Shown piece after piece: positions 14,836 to 21,480 of a stretch of DNA of 22,776 nucleotides. This stretch comes from Thiosocius sp049669185 (GTDB lineage: Bacteria; Pseudomonadota; Gammaproteobacteria; Chromatiales; Chromatiaceae). How positions within the stretch are numbered: position 1 is the first letter of the stretch; each line of letters opens with the position of its first letter. Made by a program: the position numbers and the translations under genes. The notes beneath the pieces were generated by a model, which saw nothing but the letters and a program-made list of their open reading frames with translations, was not told the origin of the DNA and made no database searches. The stretch lies in NCBI GenBank assembly GCA_049669185.1, contig JBATKF010000262.1, positions 1 through 22,776 on the forward strand, in the 5' to 3' direction.

Positions 14836-14874
14836 GGGACAGACCACGTTTTTGTTGAAAACGTGGTCTGTCCC
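14836..14874. repeat. REP-like 17-bp palindrome, family 2
   Basis: GGGACAGACCACGTTTT and its exact reverse complement flank a five-base loop (TGTTG), giving a perfect 17-bp stem with a U-rich centre. A tandem 9-bp repeat TGAAATAGG (14819-14827 and 14828-14836) leads directly into it. It lies 39 bases past the stop of the PLS-repeat gene and could terminate its transcript. The motif GGGACAGACCACG is familiar from dispersed elements in proteobacterial genomes associated with REP/RAYT transposases, as remembered. Confidence 0.75.
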
Positions 14875-15034
14875 TCAATGGTAATCCGGCTCCAACCCTC
14901 GGAGCGCCTCCCATGTCCCTCACGGTCGCGCCAACTTGAGTGCGATTCTAGCCTGTCTTTTTTTGGTGGATGGGCCAGGCGCCCAGTTGGAAGAAGCGTC
15001 TCAAAAAATAGACACCACTAGCAGTCTACTATAC
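14875..15034. other. Intergenic stretch between repeat and second puc promoter
   Basis: No gene is supported here. The stretch holds part of the divergent upstream region of pucBA2, with GACACCACTAGCAGTC about 15-25 bases before the -35 box. It lacks the TGT-N12-ACA site of the first copy. Confidence 0.5.
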
Positions 15035-15063
15035 TTGACAACATTTTCCGATGACTCTAAGGT
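15035..15063 (+). promoter_or_regulatory. Predicted sigma-70 promoter of pucBA copy 2
   Basis: TTGACA (15035-15040) and TAAGGT (15058-15063) are separated by 17 bp, exactly as before pucB1, while the intervening bases differ. Upstream sequence is not conserved between the copies, so the two promoters may respond to different signals. Confidence 0.6.
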
Positions 15064-15114
15064 ATTTCCAGGGCTGAACGGTCTGTGCCGAAGGATTAGA
15101 AGGGTCGAACCAGC

Positions 15115-15175
15115 GTGTGGGGTTCTCGCACGAATCTGAGGTGAGTTGAAACCTCTCATTTGTCTTGGGAGAAAA
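15115..15175 (+). other. Conserved structured 5' leader of pucB2
   Basis: This matches the leader of pucB1. The hairpin stem is GAGGT (15138-15142) with ACCTC (15151-15155) around GAGTTGAA-type loop sequence. GGGAGAAAA follows as the Shine-Dalgarno region. Confidence 0.5.
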
Positions 15176-15178
15176 GTT

Positions 15179-15343
15179 ATGGCGTCAGTTTCGGAAGACA
15201 TGGAAAAGGTGTGGCCGACAGGGCTCACCATCAGGGAGTCCGAGGAGCTGCACAAGTACGTCATCGACGGCTCGCGGGTGTTCTTCTTCATTTCGGTACT
15301 CGCGCACGTTCTGGCGGCGATTCTGACCCCTTGGCTGGGGTGA
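15179..15343 (+). CDS. pucB: LH2-type light-harvesting beta polypeptide, copy 2
   Basis: The 54-residue chain starts MASVSEDMEKVWPTG and then is residue-for-residue identical to copy 1 through the C-terminus. At DNA level the shared region has about six differences, all synonymous, and includes an unbroken identical block of roughly 75 bases. His43 in LAHV is the bacteriochlorophyll ligand. The identical core suggests one beta sequence pairs with two different alpha chains. The alpha gene follows after 10 bp. Confidence 0.95.
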   Translation: MASVSEDMEKVWPTGLTIRESEELHKYVIDGSRVFFFISVLAHVLAAILTPWLG

Positions 15344-15353
15344 GGAGAAGGAC

Positions 15354-15497
15354 ATGAATAACGGAAAAATCTGGTACTTGGTCAAGCCTTCGGTGGGGCT
15401 GCCACTGCTTCTGGGCGGGGTCTGGACGATCTCGTTTATCGTTCACTATACGTCGCTCAAATACCCGACATGGTTCCCCGCCTTCTTCGGCGGCTGA
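15354..15497 (+). CDS. pucA: LH2-type light-harvesting alpha polypeptide, copy 2
   Basis: The chain is 47 residues with His31 as bacteriochlorophyll ligand and the C-terminus PTWFPAFFGG, so Phe44-Phe45 is shared with copy 1. Ten residues differ from copy 1: C8Y, V9L, F19L, A24W, A25T, F32Y, V34S, S36K, N37Y and T38P. Several lie around the ligand His and the C-terminal turn, where they could tune absorbance or ring packing. GAGGAG precedes the ATG. Confidence 0.95.
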   Translation: MNNGKIWYLVKPSVGLPLLLGGVWTISFIVHYTSLKYPTWFPAFFGG

Positions 15498-15534
15498 GCC
15501 CGGCAGACTCTGCTATGCGTTGCTGGAAGCCGGC

Positions 15535-15554
15535 TCGGGGACGATCGTTCCCGA
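15535..15554 (+). terminator. Palindromic hairpin after pucA2
   Basis: TCGGGG, ACGATCGT and TCCCGA form a hairpin with one G-T wobble, analogous to the one after pucA1 (inner ACGATCGT here, GCGATCGC there). No T-run follows. It lies 40 bases before pucC and may separate abundant pucBA mRNA from a less abundant readthrough transcript. Confidence 0.5.
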
Positions 15555-15593
15555 CCCGTAAACATCTGTCGGTCGACAGGCGCTGAACACAGA

Positions 15594-17087
15594 ATGAACC
15601 GCCTCGGTCACAAGATGATAACGGCGTGGGTATCGCTGGGCCCGCGCTTTTTGCCGTTCGCGGACGTCGCGACGCCCGACCTGCCGCTGAGCCGCCTGCT
15701 TCGGCTTTCGATGTTTCAGGTCTCGGTCGGCATGGCACTGGTGCTGCTAGTCGGCACCCTGAATCGCGTGATGATCGTCGAGCTCGATGTGCCCGCATCG
15801 CTGGTCGGCATCATGCTCGCGCTGCCGCTGGTGTTTGCCCCGTTCCGCGCATTGATCGGCTACAAATCCGATACCCACCGTTGCGAGCTGGGCTGGCGGC
15901 GCGTGCCCTTCATCTGGAATGGCACCCTGATGCAGTTTGGCGGATTTGCGGTCATGCCATTTGCACTGCTGGTGCTGGCGGGTAAGTTACAGGCCGCCGA
16001 TGCCCCGCTGTGGATCGGTCACGCGTCCGCGGCCTTTGCCTTTCTGATGGTGGGCGCGGGCGTGCATACGGTCCAGACCGCTGGCCTCGCGTTGGCGACG
16101 GATCTCACGCCACCGGAATCGCACCCGAGAGTCGTCGGTTTGATGTATGTGATGCTGCTCGTGGGCATGATCGCCAGTGCGCTGGTGTTTGGCGCCGCGC
16201 TGGCGGATTTTTCGCCGGGGCGGTTGGTTCAGGTAGTGCAGGGTGCCGCGGTAGCGACCGTGCTGCTCAATATCCTCGCGATGTGGAAACAGGAGACGAG
16301 AAATCCCCCGCGAGGCGCCGCACCGCGCGCGCCCGATCCGACCTTCAGTGAATCCTGGGCGAGCTTCTGCAAGGGCGAACATGCCGTTCGTAGGCTGGTT
16401 ATCGTCGGCGTCGGCACCATGGCCTTTAGCATGGCCGATATCCTCCTCGAACCCTTTGGCGGCGAGGTCCTTCATCTCACCGTCGCGGTGACCACCAAGC
16501 TCACGGCCCTGCTCGCGCTTGGCGGCCTGCTCGGATTCGGCTTTGCCTCCCATGTGCTCGGTCGCGGTGCCGATCCGTACCGCATCGCGCAGCACGGCGC
16601 ATTGATTGGGCTGCCGGCCTTTGCGCTGGTTATCGTTGCGGCACCGACCGGCATGACCGCGCTCTTCCTGCTCGGCAATTTCCTGATCGGGTTCGGCGGC
16701 GCACTATTCGGCCACGGTACGTTGACAGCGACGATGAACCGGGCGCCAAAGCATCAGGCCGGTCTTGCATTGGGCGCCTGGGGCGCCGTGCAGGCGACAG
16801 CGGCGGGCGTCGGCATGGCACTCAGCGGCGTAATCCGCGATCTGGTCAACGCCGCGAATGCAGCGACCGAGGGCCCCTGGGGCTTTACTGCGACGGCCAA
16901 TGGCTACGTCGCGGTCTACGTGCTCGAGATCGCTCTTCTGGTGGTGACGATTGCGGCCTCGGTGCCGCTGATCCGCCGCCTGGTGGCACGGCGGTCGGAC
17001 GAGTTGAACCCTGATACTGCGCTCGTTCTGGATGTCTTGCCGACCGGGCCACAGACGGGCGACAACCGGGGTCGCTCAACTTCCTAA
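15594..17087 (+). CDS. pucC: PucC/LhaA-family light-harvesting assembly protein
   Basis: This 497-residue MFS-fold protein has about twelve transmembrane helices. It opens WVSLGPRFLPFADVATPDLPLSRLLRLSMFQ. It carries PucC-typical stretches: LNRVMIVELDVPASLVGIMLALPL, PFRALIGYKSDTH, and GWRRVPFIWNGTLMQFGG in the N-half. GLALATDLTPPESHPRVVGLMYVMLL and LFGHGTLTATMNRAPKHQAGLALGAWGAVQATAAG follow in the C-half. PucC is needed for LH2 assembly or stability and is thought to shepherd antenna chains. It follows pucBA2 and is 10 bp ahead of the deformylase gene, suggesting one operon. Confidence 0.96.
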   Translation: MNRLGHKMITAWVSLGPRFLPFADVATPDLPLSRLLRLSMFQVSVGMALVLLVGTLNRVMIVELDVPASLVGIMLALPLVFAPFRALIGYKSDTHRCELGWRRVPFIWNGTLMQFGGFAVMPFALLVLAGKLQAADAPLWIGHASAAFAFLMVGAGVHTVQTAGLALATDLTPPESHPRVVGLMYVMLLVGMIASALVFGAALADFSPGRLVQVVQGAAVATVLLNILAMWKQETRNPPRGAAPRAPDPTFSESWASFCKGEHAVRRLVIVGVGTMAFSMADILLEPFGGEVLHLTVAVTTKLTALLALGGLLGFGFASHVLGRGADPYRIAQHGALIGLPAFALVIVAAPTGMTALFLLGNFLIGFGGALFGHGTLTATMNRAPKHQAGLALGAWGAVQATAAGVGMALSGVIRDLVNAANAATEGPWGFTATANGYVAVYVLEIALLVVTIAASVPLIRRLVARRSDELNPDTALVLDVLPTGPQTGDNRGRSTS

Positions 17088-17097
17088 GGCGACGCAG

Positions 17098-17631
17098 ATG
17101 GCACGACTCCCGATTCTCGAATACCCCGATCCCCGCCTGCGCCTGCGCGCGCAACCCGTGGTCACGTTCGACAACAACGTCGCCCAGCTGGTCGATGACC
17201 TGTTCGAGACCCTGTACGCGACGACCGGTATCGGGCTCTCCGCGCCGCAGACGGGTCATTCCCGCCAGGTGGTCGTGATCGACATGTCGGGCAACGCCTC
17301 TGCGCCGACGGAATATATCAACCCCGAGATCCTGTCGAGCTCGATGCCGGGTCTCGTTGAGGAAAGCTGCCTCTCGGTCCCCGGCGTGTTCGGCAATCTA
17401 ATACGGGCGACGCAGCTGCGGGTTCGCGCCCAGGATCGCTTCGGCGAAGTGTTCGAGAGCGATCTCGAGGGTATGCATGCGGTCTGCCTGCAGCATGAGA
17501 TGGATCACCTCGATGGCAAGCTGTTCGTCGATCGCCTGTCACTGTTCCGACGGCTGCGCGTTCGCGCCGGCGCTGCGGCCCGCGCGCGCAGCGTCCAGGC
17601 ATCGGCTGGTGTCCACACGGGCGCCGCCTGA
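17098..17631 (+). CDS. def: Peptide deformylase
   Basis: The 177-residue metalloenzyme removes the N-formyl group from nascent chains. Motif 1 is GIGLSAPQ (residues 44-51), with Ser for the usual Ala. Motif 2 is EESCLSVPG, giving Cys91, where the usual Gly before Cys is Ser. Motif 3 is QHEMDHLDGKLF with His133, Glu134 and His137. All metal ligands and the catalytic Glu are present. It has a basic, alanine-rich C-terminal tail (RRLRVRAGAAARARS). ATG 17098 is chosen because the protein's family start, LPILEYPDPRLR, begins there. It lies 10 bp after pucC and not beside fmt, so it may be a second deformylase rather than the housekeeping copy. Confidence 0.93.
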   Translation: MARLPILEYPDPRLRLRAQPVVTFDNNVAQLVDDLFETLYATTGIGLSAPQTGHSRQVVVIDMSGNASAPTEYINPEILSSSMPGLVEESCLSVPGVFGNLIRATQLRVRAQDRFGEVFESDLEGMHAVCLQHEMDHLDGKLFVDRLSLFRRLRVRAGAAARARSVQASAGVHTGAA

Positions 17632-17725
17632 AATCATAAAGAGCTTGAACTTAAACGGGGCAGTCGCAATGATGCGTAGGTGCGATTCGCGTTGTTCATC
17701 GCATCCCTCACGTCGGCTATCGCTG

Positions 17726-18625
17726 TCATTTTTTGCCTCCAGAAGACTCCCCGTACACTCCGGATCGCTTTCGCTTGGCGGATGCGACCGACACCAGACG
17801 TCCAGTTGCAGGATGCAGAAGCGATGGATCCGCGATCCAGCCCTCCAGCGGGTCAAGATCACTCGGTGCGCCAAAGTCTCTGGTTCGCTGTGACCAGGCC
17901 CAGGCCGCCTGGACGGCGCAAAGCAGGGCGTCGAGATGATCGGCCTGGGGATCGTCGGCGAGCTCATCCGGGGCACTGACGGTGACGCCGTGGGATGCCT
18001 CGACGCCGCCGCGTCGGATGATCCCGAGCAGATCTCTTCTGGCCTGGTGCTGCGCTGGGGTCTGCTTGGCCCTGGTGTCCTGCTTGTAGCTGCGGCGACC
18101 GATGAGGGTGCGGGCAAGCATGCCTGGATAGGCCTCGACCGCGATTCTGTCGGGGTCGCCCAGCTGCAGGCCGGGCAGGGTGACGCCCGCATCCTTTAGG
18201 CGCGGGGCGCCCTCGAAAAACATCAGGCCGACCGGGGTGCCGTAGAGCTTTTGCGGGCTGATGGATCCGGCGGCAATGTCGGTGGCGCGGCGATGCTCTT
18301 TGTCGCCCGCGGGGCGGTCTTTGCGGTAAGCGTCGAGGGCGGTGCGGAAGCCCTGCCGTCCGAGCCGACTGACATGATCGACATAGCGCGGCCAGGTGTC
18401 GGGCCAGCCGATGGTTTCGATGAATCGTCTGGACTGCCCGAAGGGGAAATCGATTCCGGCGATCCAGGGCCCCGGCCTTTGCATGGCCGCCTCGAAGCCT
18501 GCGAAGTCCTGCCATGCCGCCAGGCATTGAGCACGGAGGTGGGTGCCTTCGAGCACGCATTCCATGCAGGTGATCGGCTTACTGCGCGTCGGCCGGCTGG
18601 TGAAATCAATGCCAAAGATGTGCAT
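17726..18625 (-). CDS. DUF429 domain protein (RNase H-like fold)
   Basis: The 299-residue protein starts MHIFGIDFTSRPTRSKP, with the first acidic strand GIDF at residues 5-8. It repeats the pattern in IAGIDFPFGQSRRF, as expected for an actin/RNase H-like fold. The stretches PVGLMFFEGAPRL, IAVEAYPGMLAR and DDPQADHLDALLCAVQAAWAW fit the DUF429 family, where conserved acidic residues suggest a nuclease or phosphotransferase. No function is established. The start is the ATG directly before the conserved block, though the frame is open 13 codons further. It is convergent with the puc-def operon. Confidence 0.8.
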   Translation of the reverse strand: MHIFGIDFTSRPTRSKPITCMECVLEGTHLRAQCLAAWQDFAGFEAAMQRPGPWIAGIDFPFGQSRRFIETIGWPDTWPRYVDHVSRLGRQGFRTALDAYRKDRPAGDKEHRRATDIAAGSISPQKLYGTPVGLMFFEGAPRLKDAGVTLPGLQLGDPDRIAVEAYPGMLARTLIGRRSYKQDTRAKQTPAQHQARRDLLGIIRRGGVEASHGVTVSAPDELADDPQADHLDALLCAVQAAWAWSQRTRDFGAPSDLDPLEGWIADPSLLHPATGRLVSVASAKRKRSGVYGESSGGKK

Positions 18626-18748
18626 GTGCCGACAGTGGCACGGCTTTAGCAATGGATCCAGCACGTTTGAAGTGCTCTACTTGGACCGGACCGCTAGCTT
18701 TTGGCTATCGAAACCATTGCCCAACAAATAATCGAGGAGTAAGCCGTC

Positions 18749-19063
18749 ATGCTTGTCACCTTTTCCAGTGAGGCCTATCCGGAGTTCACGATGTTCGGCG
18801 ACGTGGCCATACGCCTGATCAAGATGATGGGGCACAGTGGGACGGTGCCCAGCGCAATCCTTGCGGCCGATATTCCGGCGTCGCTCGAGCGGCTGCAGGC
18901 GGCAATTGCGTCTGACGCGCAGTTGCCTGAAGCGCCGGCGGGCGCAGAGGATGAGGACGGAGAGCCGGCGGTCAGTCTTCAGCATCGCGCCTACGCGCTG
19001 ATCGAAATGCTCAAGGCGGCGATAAAGGCCGACTGCAATGTGATGTGGGACAGCAACCAATAG
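18749..19063 (+). CDS. DUF1840 family protein
   Basis: The 104-residue protein starts MLVTFSSEAYPEFTMFGDVA and has the family-typical LIKMMGHSGTVPSAILAADIP, a variable acidic Ala/Pro/Glu linker (about 58-73), and a C-terminal helix SLQHRAYALIEMLKAA. GAGGAG lies before the ATG. The function is unknown. No partner gene is close downstream. Confidence 0.9.
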   Translation: MLVTFSSEAYPEFTMFGDVAIRLIKMMGHSGTVPSAILAADIPASLERLQAAIASDAQLPEAPAGAEDEDGEPAVSLQHRAYALIEMLKAAIKADCNVMWDSNQ

Positions 19064-19388
19064 ATCGGCTTGCCGCAGCGCCATTTGATGCAGCCGCGCA
19101 ACCTCGAACGCCGGTTCAGTCGATCCCACGCTTAGCGGGCTAGGGGCATTCGGAGACTTGGCATGGGTCATTGCAAGAACCGGTGAAGCGTGTGCCAAGG
19201 ATCACACATGCATTTATTCCTCGCGATTTCCTCTGCATCGGCGGATACTGACGTTGCAGGACGATTTTATGCTGAGTAGTCACCGGCCATTGCCTTCGTC
19301 GTTTGGCCCGCGCGATCGGTATGCCTCTGGGCAACGTCAATGTAGCGACGCCAACAACAAAAGGTACCGGCGCCAGGTGAGCCAATAT
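19064..19388. other. Intergenic region, no gene supported
   Basis: The frame of the RRM gene is open upstream into this stretch, but its residues there are unlike the family. An AGGTGAG ribosome-binding site eight bases before ATG 19389 marks the better start. A weak GTGTG/CACAC inverted repeat occurs at 19190-19207. No promoter is identified with confidence. Confidence 0.5.
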
Positions 19389-19937
19389 ATGAAAATATCC
19401 ATCGAGAACCTCGGGAGCGATACCAGCGAGCTAGAGATACGGCGACTCTTCTCCTCCTATGGAAAGGTGCGGTCGATAAAGCTGGCGCTCGGGCCGCTGC
19501 ACAGTAAACGGCCCGGTTCCGGGATCGTTGAGATGGAAGGCGATCACGCGACGCGTATCGTGGCAGTGCTCGATCGCTGCCTGTTCAAGGGCTCTGTCCT
19601 TAGAGTGAAAGAGGCGGATACCGTCGAAGAGGCCGCGTCGCCGGTTAAAGGCGCCACGGAGAAACAGATACCCGAAGCGGACGCTGATTCGAACAATCGC
19701 ACCCGCAACACACTGAACGTGGTGTCGGTGGAGAGGATCGCCGATTCGGTCACGGGGCAGCCGAACGATTGGTGCCGTTACACCATCACCAGTGGCGCCT
19801 CCAGCATCACGGGTTTGCGCCGCGGCAGCGTAGACGAGGTGACGCAATATGCGGAAGAGTCCGCCGAGGCATTCAATCTGCGCAACATGCTGAAGTGTGG
19901 CAGGCCGCCCGCCTGGTCTTCGCGCACCAAGAAATAG
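19389..19937 (+). CDS. RRM-domain RNA-binding protein with C-terminal extension
   Basis: The 182-residue protein begins with an RNA recognition motif (about residues 1-75). RNP2 is ISIENL (3-8) and RNP1 is a degenerate RPGSGIVEM (41-49), lacking the usual aromatic residues. The helix ELEIRRLFSSYGKVRSIKL is RRM-typical. An acidic linker follows, then a second conserved-looking block of about 65 residues (DWCRYTITSGASSITGLRRG, QYAEESAEAFNLRN) that resembles a small stand-alone domain seen in other proteobacteria. RNA binding is expected but may be weakened by the RNP1 changes. The cold-shock gene lies 320 bp downstream. Confidence 0.8.
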   Translation: MKISIENLGSDTSELEIRRLFSSYGKVRSIKLALGPLHSKRPGSGIVEMEGDHATRIVAVLDRCLFKGSVLRVKEADTVEEAASPVKGATEKQIPEADADSNNRTRNTLNVVSVERIADSVTGQPNDWCRYTITSGASSITGLRRGSVDEVTQYAEESAEAFNLRNMLKCGRPPAWSSRTKK

Positions 19938-20257
19938 CCTAAGCTGCATATCTCAACCGTTTGCCTGCTGCGGCCCCCGTTCCCCTCGAAATGACGGGGC
20001 GTACTCGTTACGAAACACGGTGACATATGCAGGCTAAGTCCTCGCAAACTCGACCGGCGTTCTTTTTTCTTGCTATTGCAGATTGGTGGGCGTAACGTCC
20101 GTGCTCTGCATGATTTTTGTCCTGCCTGTAAAAGTTTAATTCGCTGTTCCTCTTTGTAGATACACCCGAATCGAGCTCTAAAGTGTCAGCCAAGATTCGT
20201 CGGAAACGTTCGTCCAGCGTGACGGATTCACTACAAATCTGATGAGGAATTCATTAA
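19938..20257. other. Intergenic region and probable 5' leader of the cold-shock gene
   Basis: No gene is supported here. CCCCGT (19975-19980) and ACGGGG (19994-19999) could form a weak stem downstream of the RRM gene. The 20100-20257 part is AT-richer, as expected for the promoter and untranslated leader of a csp gene, but no promoter boxes are convincing. Confidence 0.5.
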
Positions 20258-20470
20258 ATGTCACAACGACAAACTGGAACCGTGAAGTGGTTCGACAGCG
20301 GAAAGGGCTTTGGTTTCATCGAGCGCGAAGGGGGCGGTAAGGACCTGTTCGTGCACTTCCGATCCATTGTCGGCGAAGGCCATCGCTCGCTCGAAGACGG
20401 CCAAAAGGTCGAGTTCGTGGAGACGGAAGGTGCCAAGGGCCCGCAGGCCGATCAAGTAGTAGTCCTGTAA
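20258..20470 (+). CDS. Cold-shock protein (CspA family)
   Basis: The 70-residue OB-fold protein binds single-stranded RNA or DNA. It reads TGTVKWFDSGKGFGFIE, with RNP1 KGFGFI and RNP2 LFVHF, then an EGHRSLEDGQKVEFVETEGAKGPQADQVV tail typical of the family. An AGGA-type sequence precedes ATG 20258. A strong hairpin follows the stop. It may act as an RNA chaperone in cold or general stress; which paralog it is cannot be told. Confidence 0.95.
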   Translation: MSQRQTGTVKWFDSGKGFGFIEREGGGKDLFVHFRSIVGEGHRSLEDGQKVEFVETEGAKGPQADQVVVL

Positions 20471-20484
20471 ACCCGTTATGAATT

Positions 20485-20512
20485 GGCCGCCCCGAGAAAC
20501 AACGGGGCGGCC
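20485..20512 (+). terminator. GC-rich terminator hairpin after csp
   Basis: GGCCGCCCCG and CGGGGCGGCC are perfect 10-base arms around an eight-base loop, 14 bases past the csp stop. No T-run follows, so it may be Rho-assisted or an mRNA-stabilising 3' end. Confidence 0.6.
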
Positions 20513-20716
20513 GTCCGCACGCTGCTTTGCGCTCTGCAAAGCCGCCCTCCATCGAGTGCACTGCTCGCCCCATTCCCGCTATCCGGGAAATCTCATCAGC
20601 CGGCCAACCAACGGCCATGGCGCGCACCGCGTGGTAAAGTTCGGCGTCTGGCGACACCGGGTATTCGCCGCGAACTGACGTAATGGGTATGGCCCATGTG
20701 ACGGGCTGCAACGCCA

Positions 20717-21448
20717 ATGACTGAAACCATCCTGCTTACCGCAACGCGTGTCTGCACTTTTATTGGCAAAAGGTCGTTGACCAACGCCAGCGGCTTTTTC
20801 TTCGAAAGGGACGGGCGACTTTTTTTGGTCACCAGCCGCCACGTGGTGGCCGATGAGCCGAGTAAGCACTTTCCGGATCGCCTCGAGATAGAGATGCACA
20901 CCGACCCCGGCAATGTGACGCAGTCGATCGGTTTCTCGATCCCGCTTTATCGATCGGGCAAGAGCGTTTGGCGGCAGGGCCATGATTCCGGCGGTGATGT
21001 GGATATCGCGGTGATCGAGCTTTCGCGCGCCGCTTTGCCCGCGTCAGTGGTCTACAGCGCATTCACGCCCAGTCATCTGAGCAAGCCAGTCGACGACGTC
21101 GAAGTCGGCGCGACCTTGCTGGTGGTCGGCTTCCCGTTGGGTTTTCACGATACGCTGCACCACATGCCGGTCGCGCGCCAGGCCGTGGTGGCATCCTCGT
21201 TCAGCCTGCGCTTTCAGGGCATGGGCTATTTCCTGACCGACGCAAGGACCCATCGCGGCACCAGCGGCGCGCCCGTGGTGATGCGGGTCGCAACGCCCGA
21301 CCCCGAGCTCGGCGATCTGCAGTGGAAACTGCTCGGTGTCCATTCGGCGCGGCTCGACGTGGGCAGTCGTGACGTGGATGTGGATGAGGCACTGGGACTG
21401 AACTGCGCCTGGTATGCCGATATCCTGATGACGCTTACAGAGTCCTAA
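20717..21448 (+). CDS. Trypsin-like serine peptidase domain protein, no signal peptide
   Basis: The 243-residue protein has a trypsin-fold peptidase domain. His42 lies in LVTSRHVVADE, Asp96 in GGDVDIAVIEL, and Ser183 in HRGTSGAPVV. This gives an apparently intact triad, with GTSGAP instead of the usual GNSGGP. VVGFPLGFHD is the expected strand near the active site. The N-terminus (MTETILLTATRVCTFIG) lacks a signal peptide and no PDZ domain follows, unlike DegP. A cytoplasmic protease or a peptidase-like sensor is likely. It is convergent with the SNF2 helicase gene, 32 bp apart. Confidence 0.8.
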   Translation: MTETILLTATRVCTFIGKRSLTNASGFFFERDGRLFLVTSRHVVADEPSKHFPDRLEIEMHTDPGNVTQSIGFSIPLYRSGKSVWRQGHDSGGDVDIAVIELSRAALPASVVYSAFTPSHLSKPVDDVEVGATLLVVGFPLGFHDTLHHMPVARQAVVASSFSLRFQGMGYFLTDARTHRGTSGAPVVMRVATPDPELGDLQWKLLGVHSARLDVGSRDVDVDEALGLNCAWYADILMTLTES

Positions 21449-21480
21449 CGTTAGTCGGCATCTGTCACCGGCCGGGCCGC

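Noticed and set aside
14936..15139. A 67-residue plus-strand frame before pucB2
   Set aside because: It runs through the puc promoter and leader and has no homology-like features.
13313..15291. Two minus-strand frames (13313-14056 and 15001-15291) share a near-identical stretch and look like a duplicated protein family
   Set aside because: They are antisense to pucB1 and pucB2. The similarity only mirrors the duplicated beta genes.
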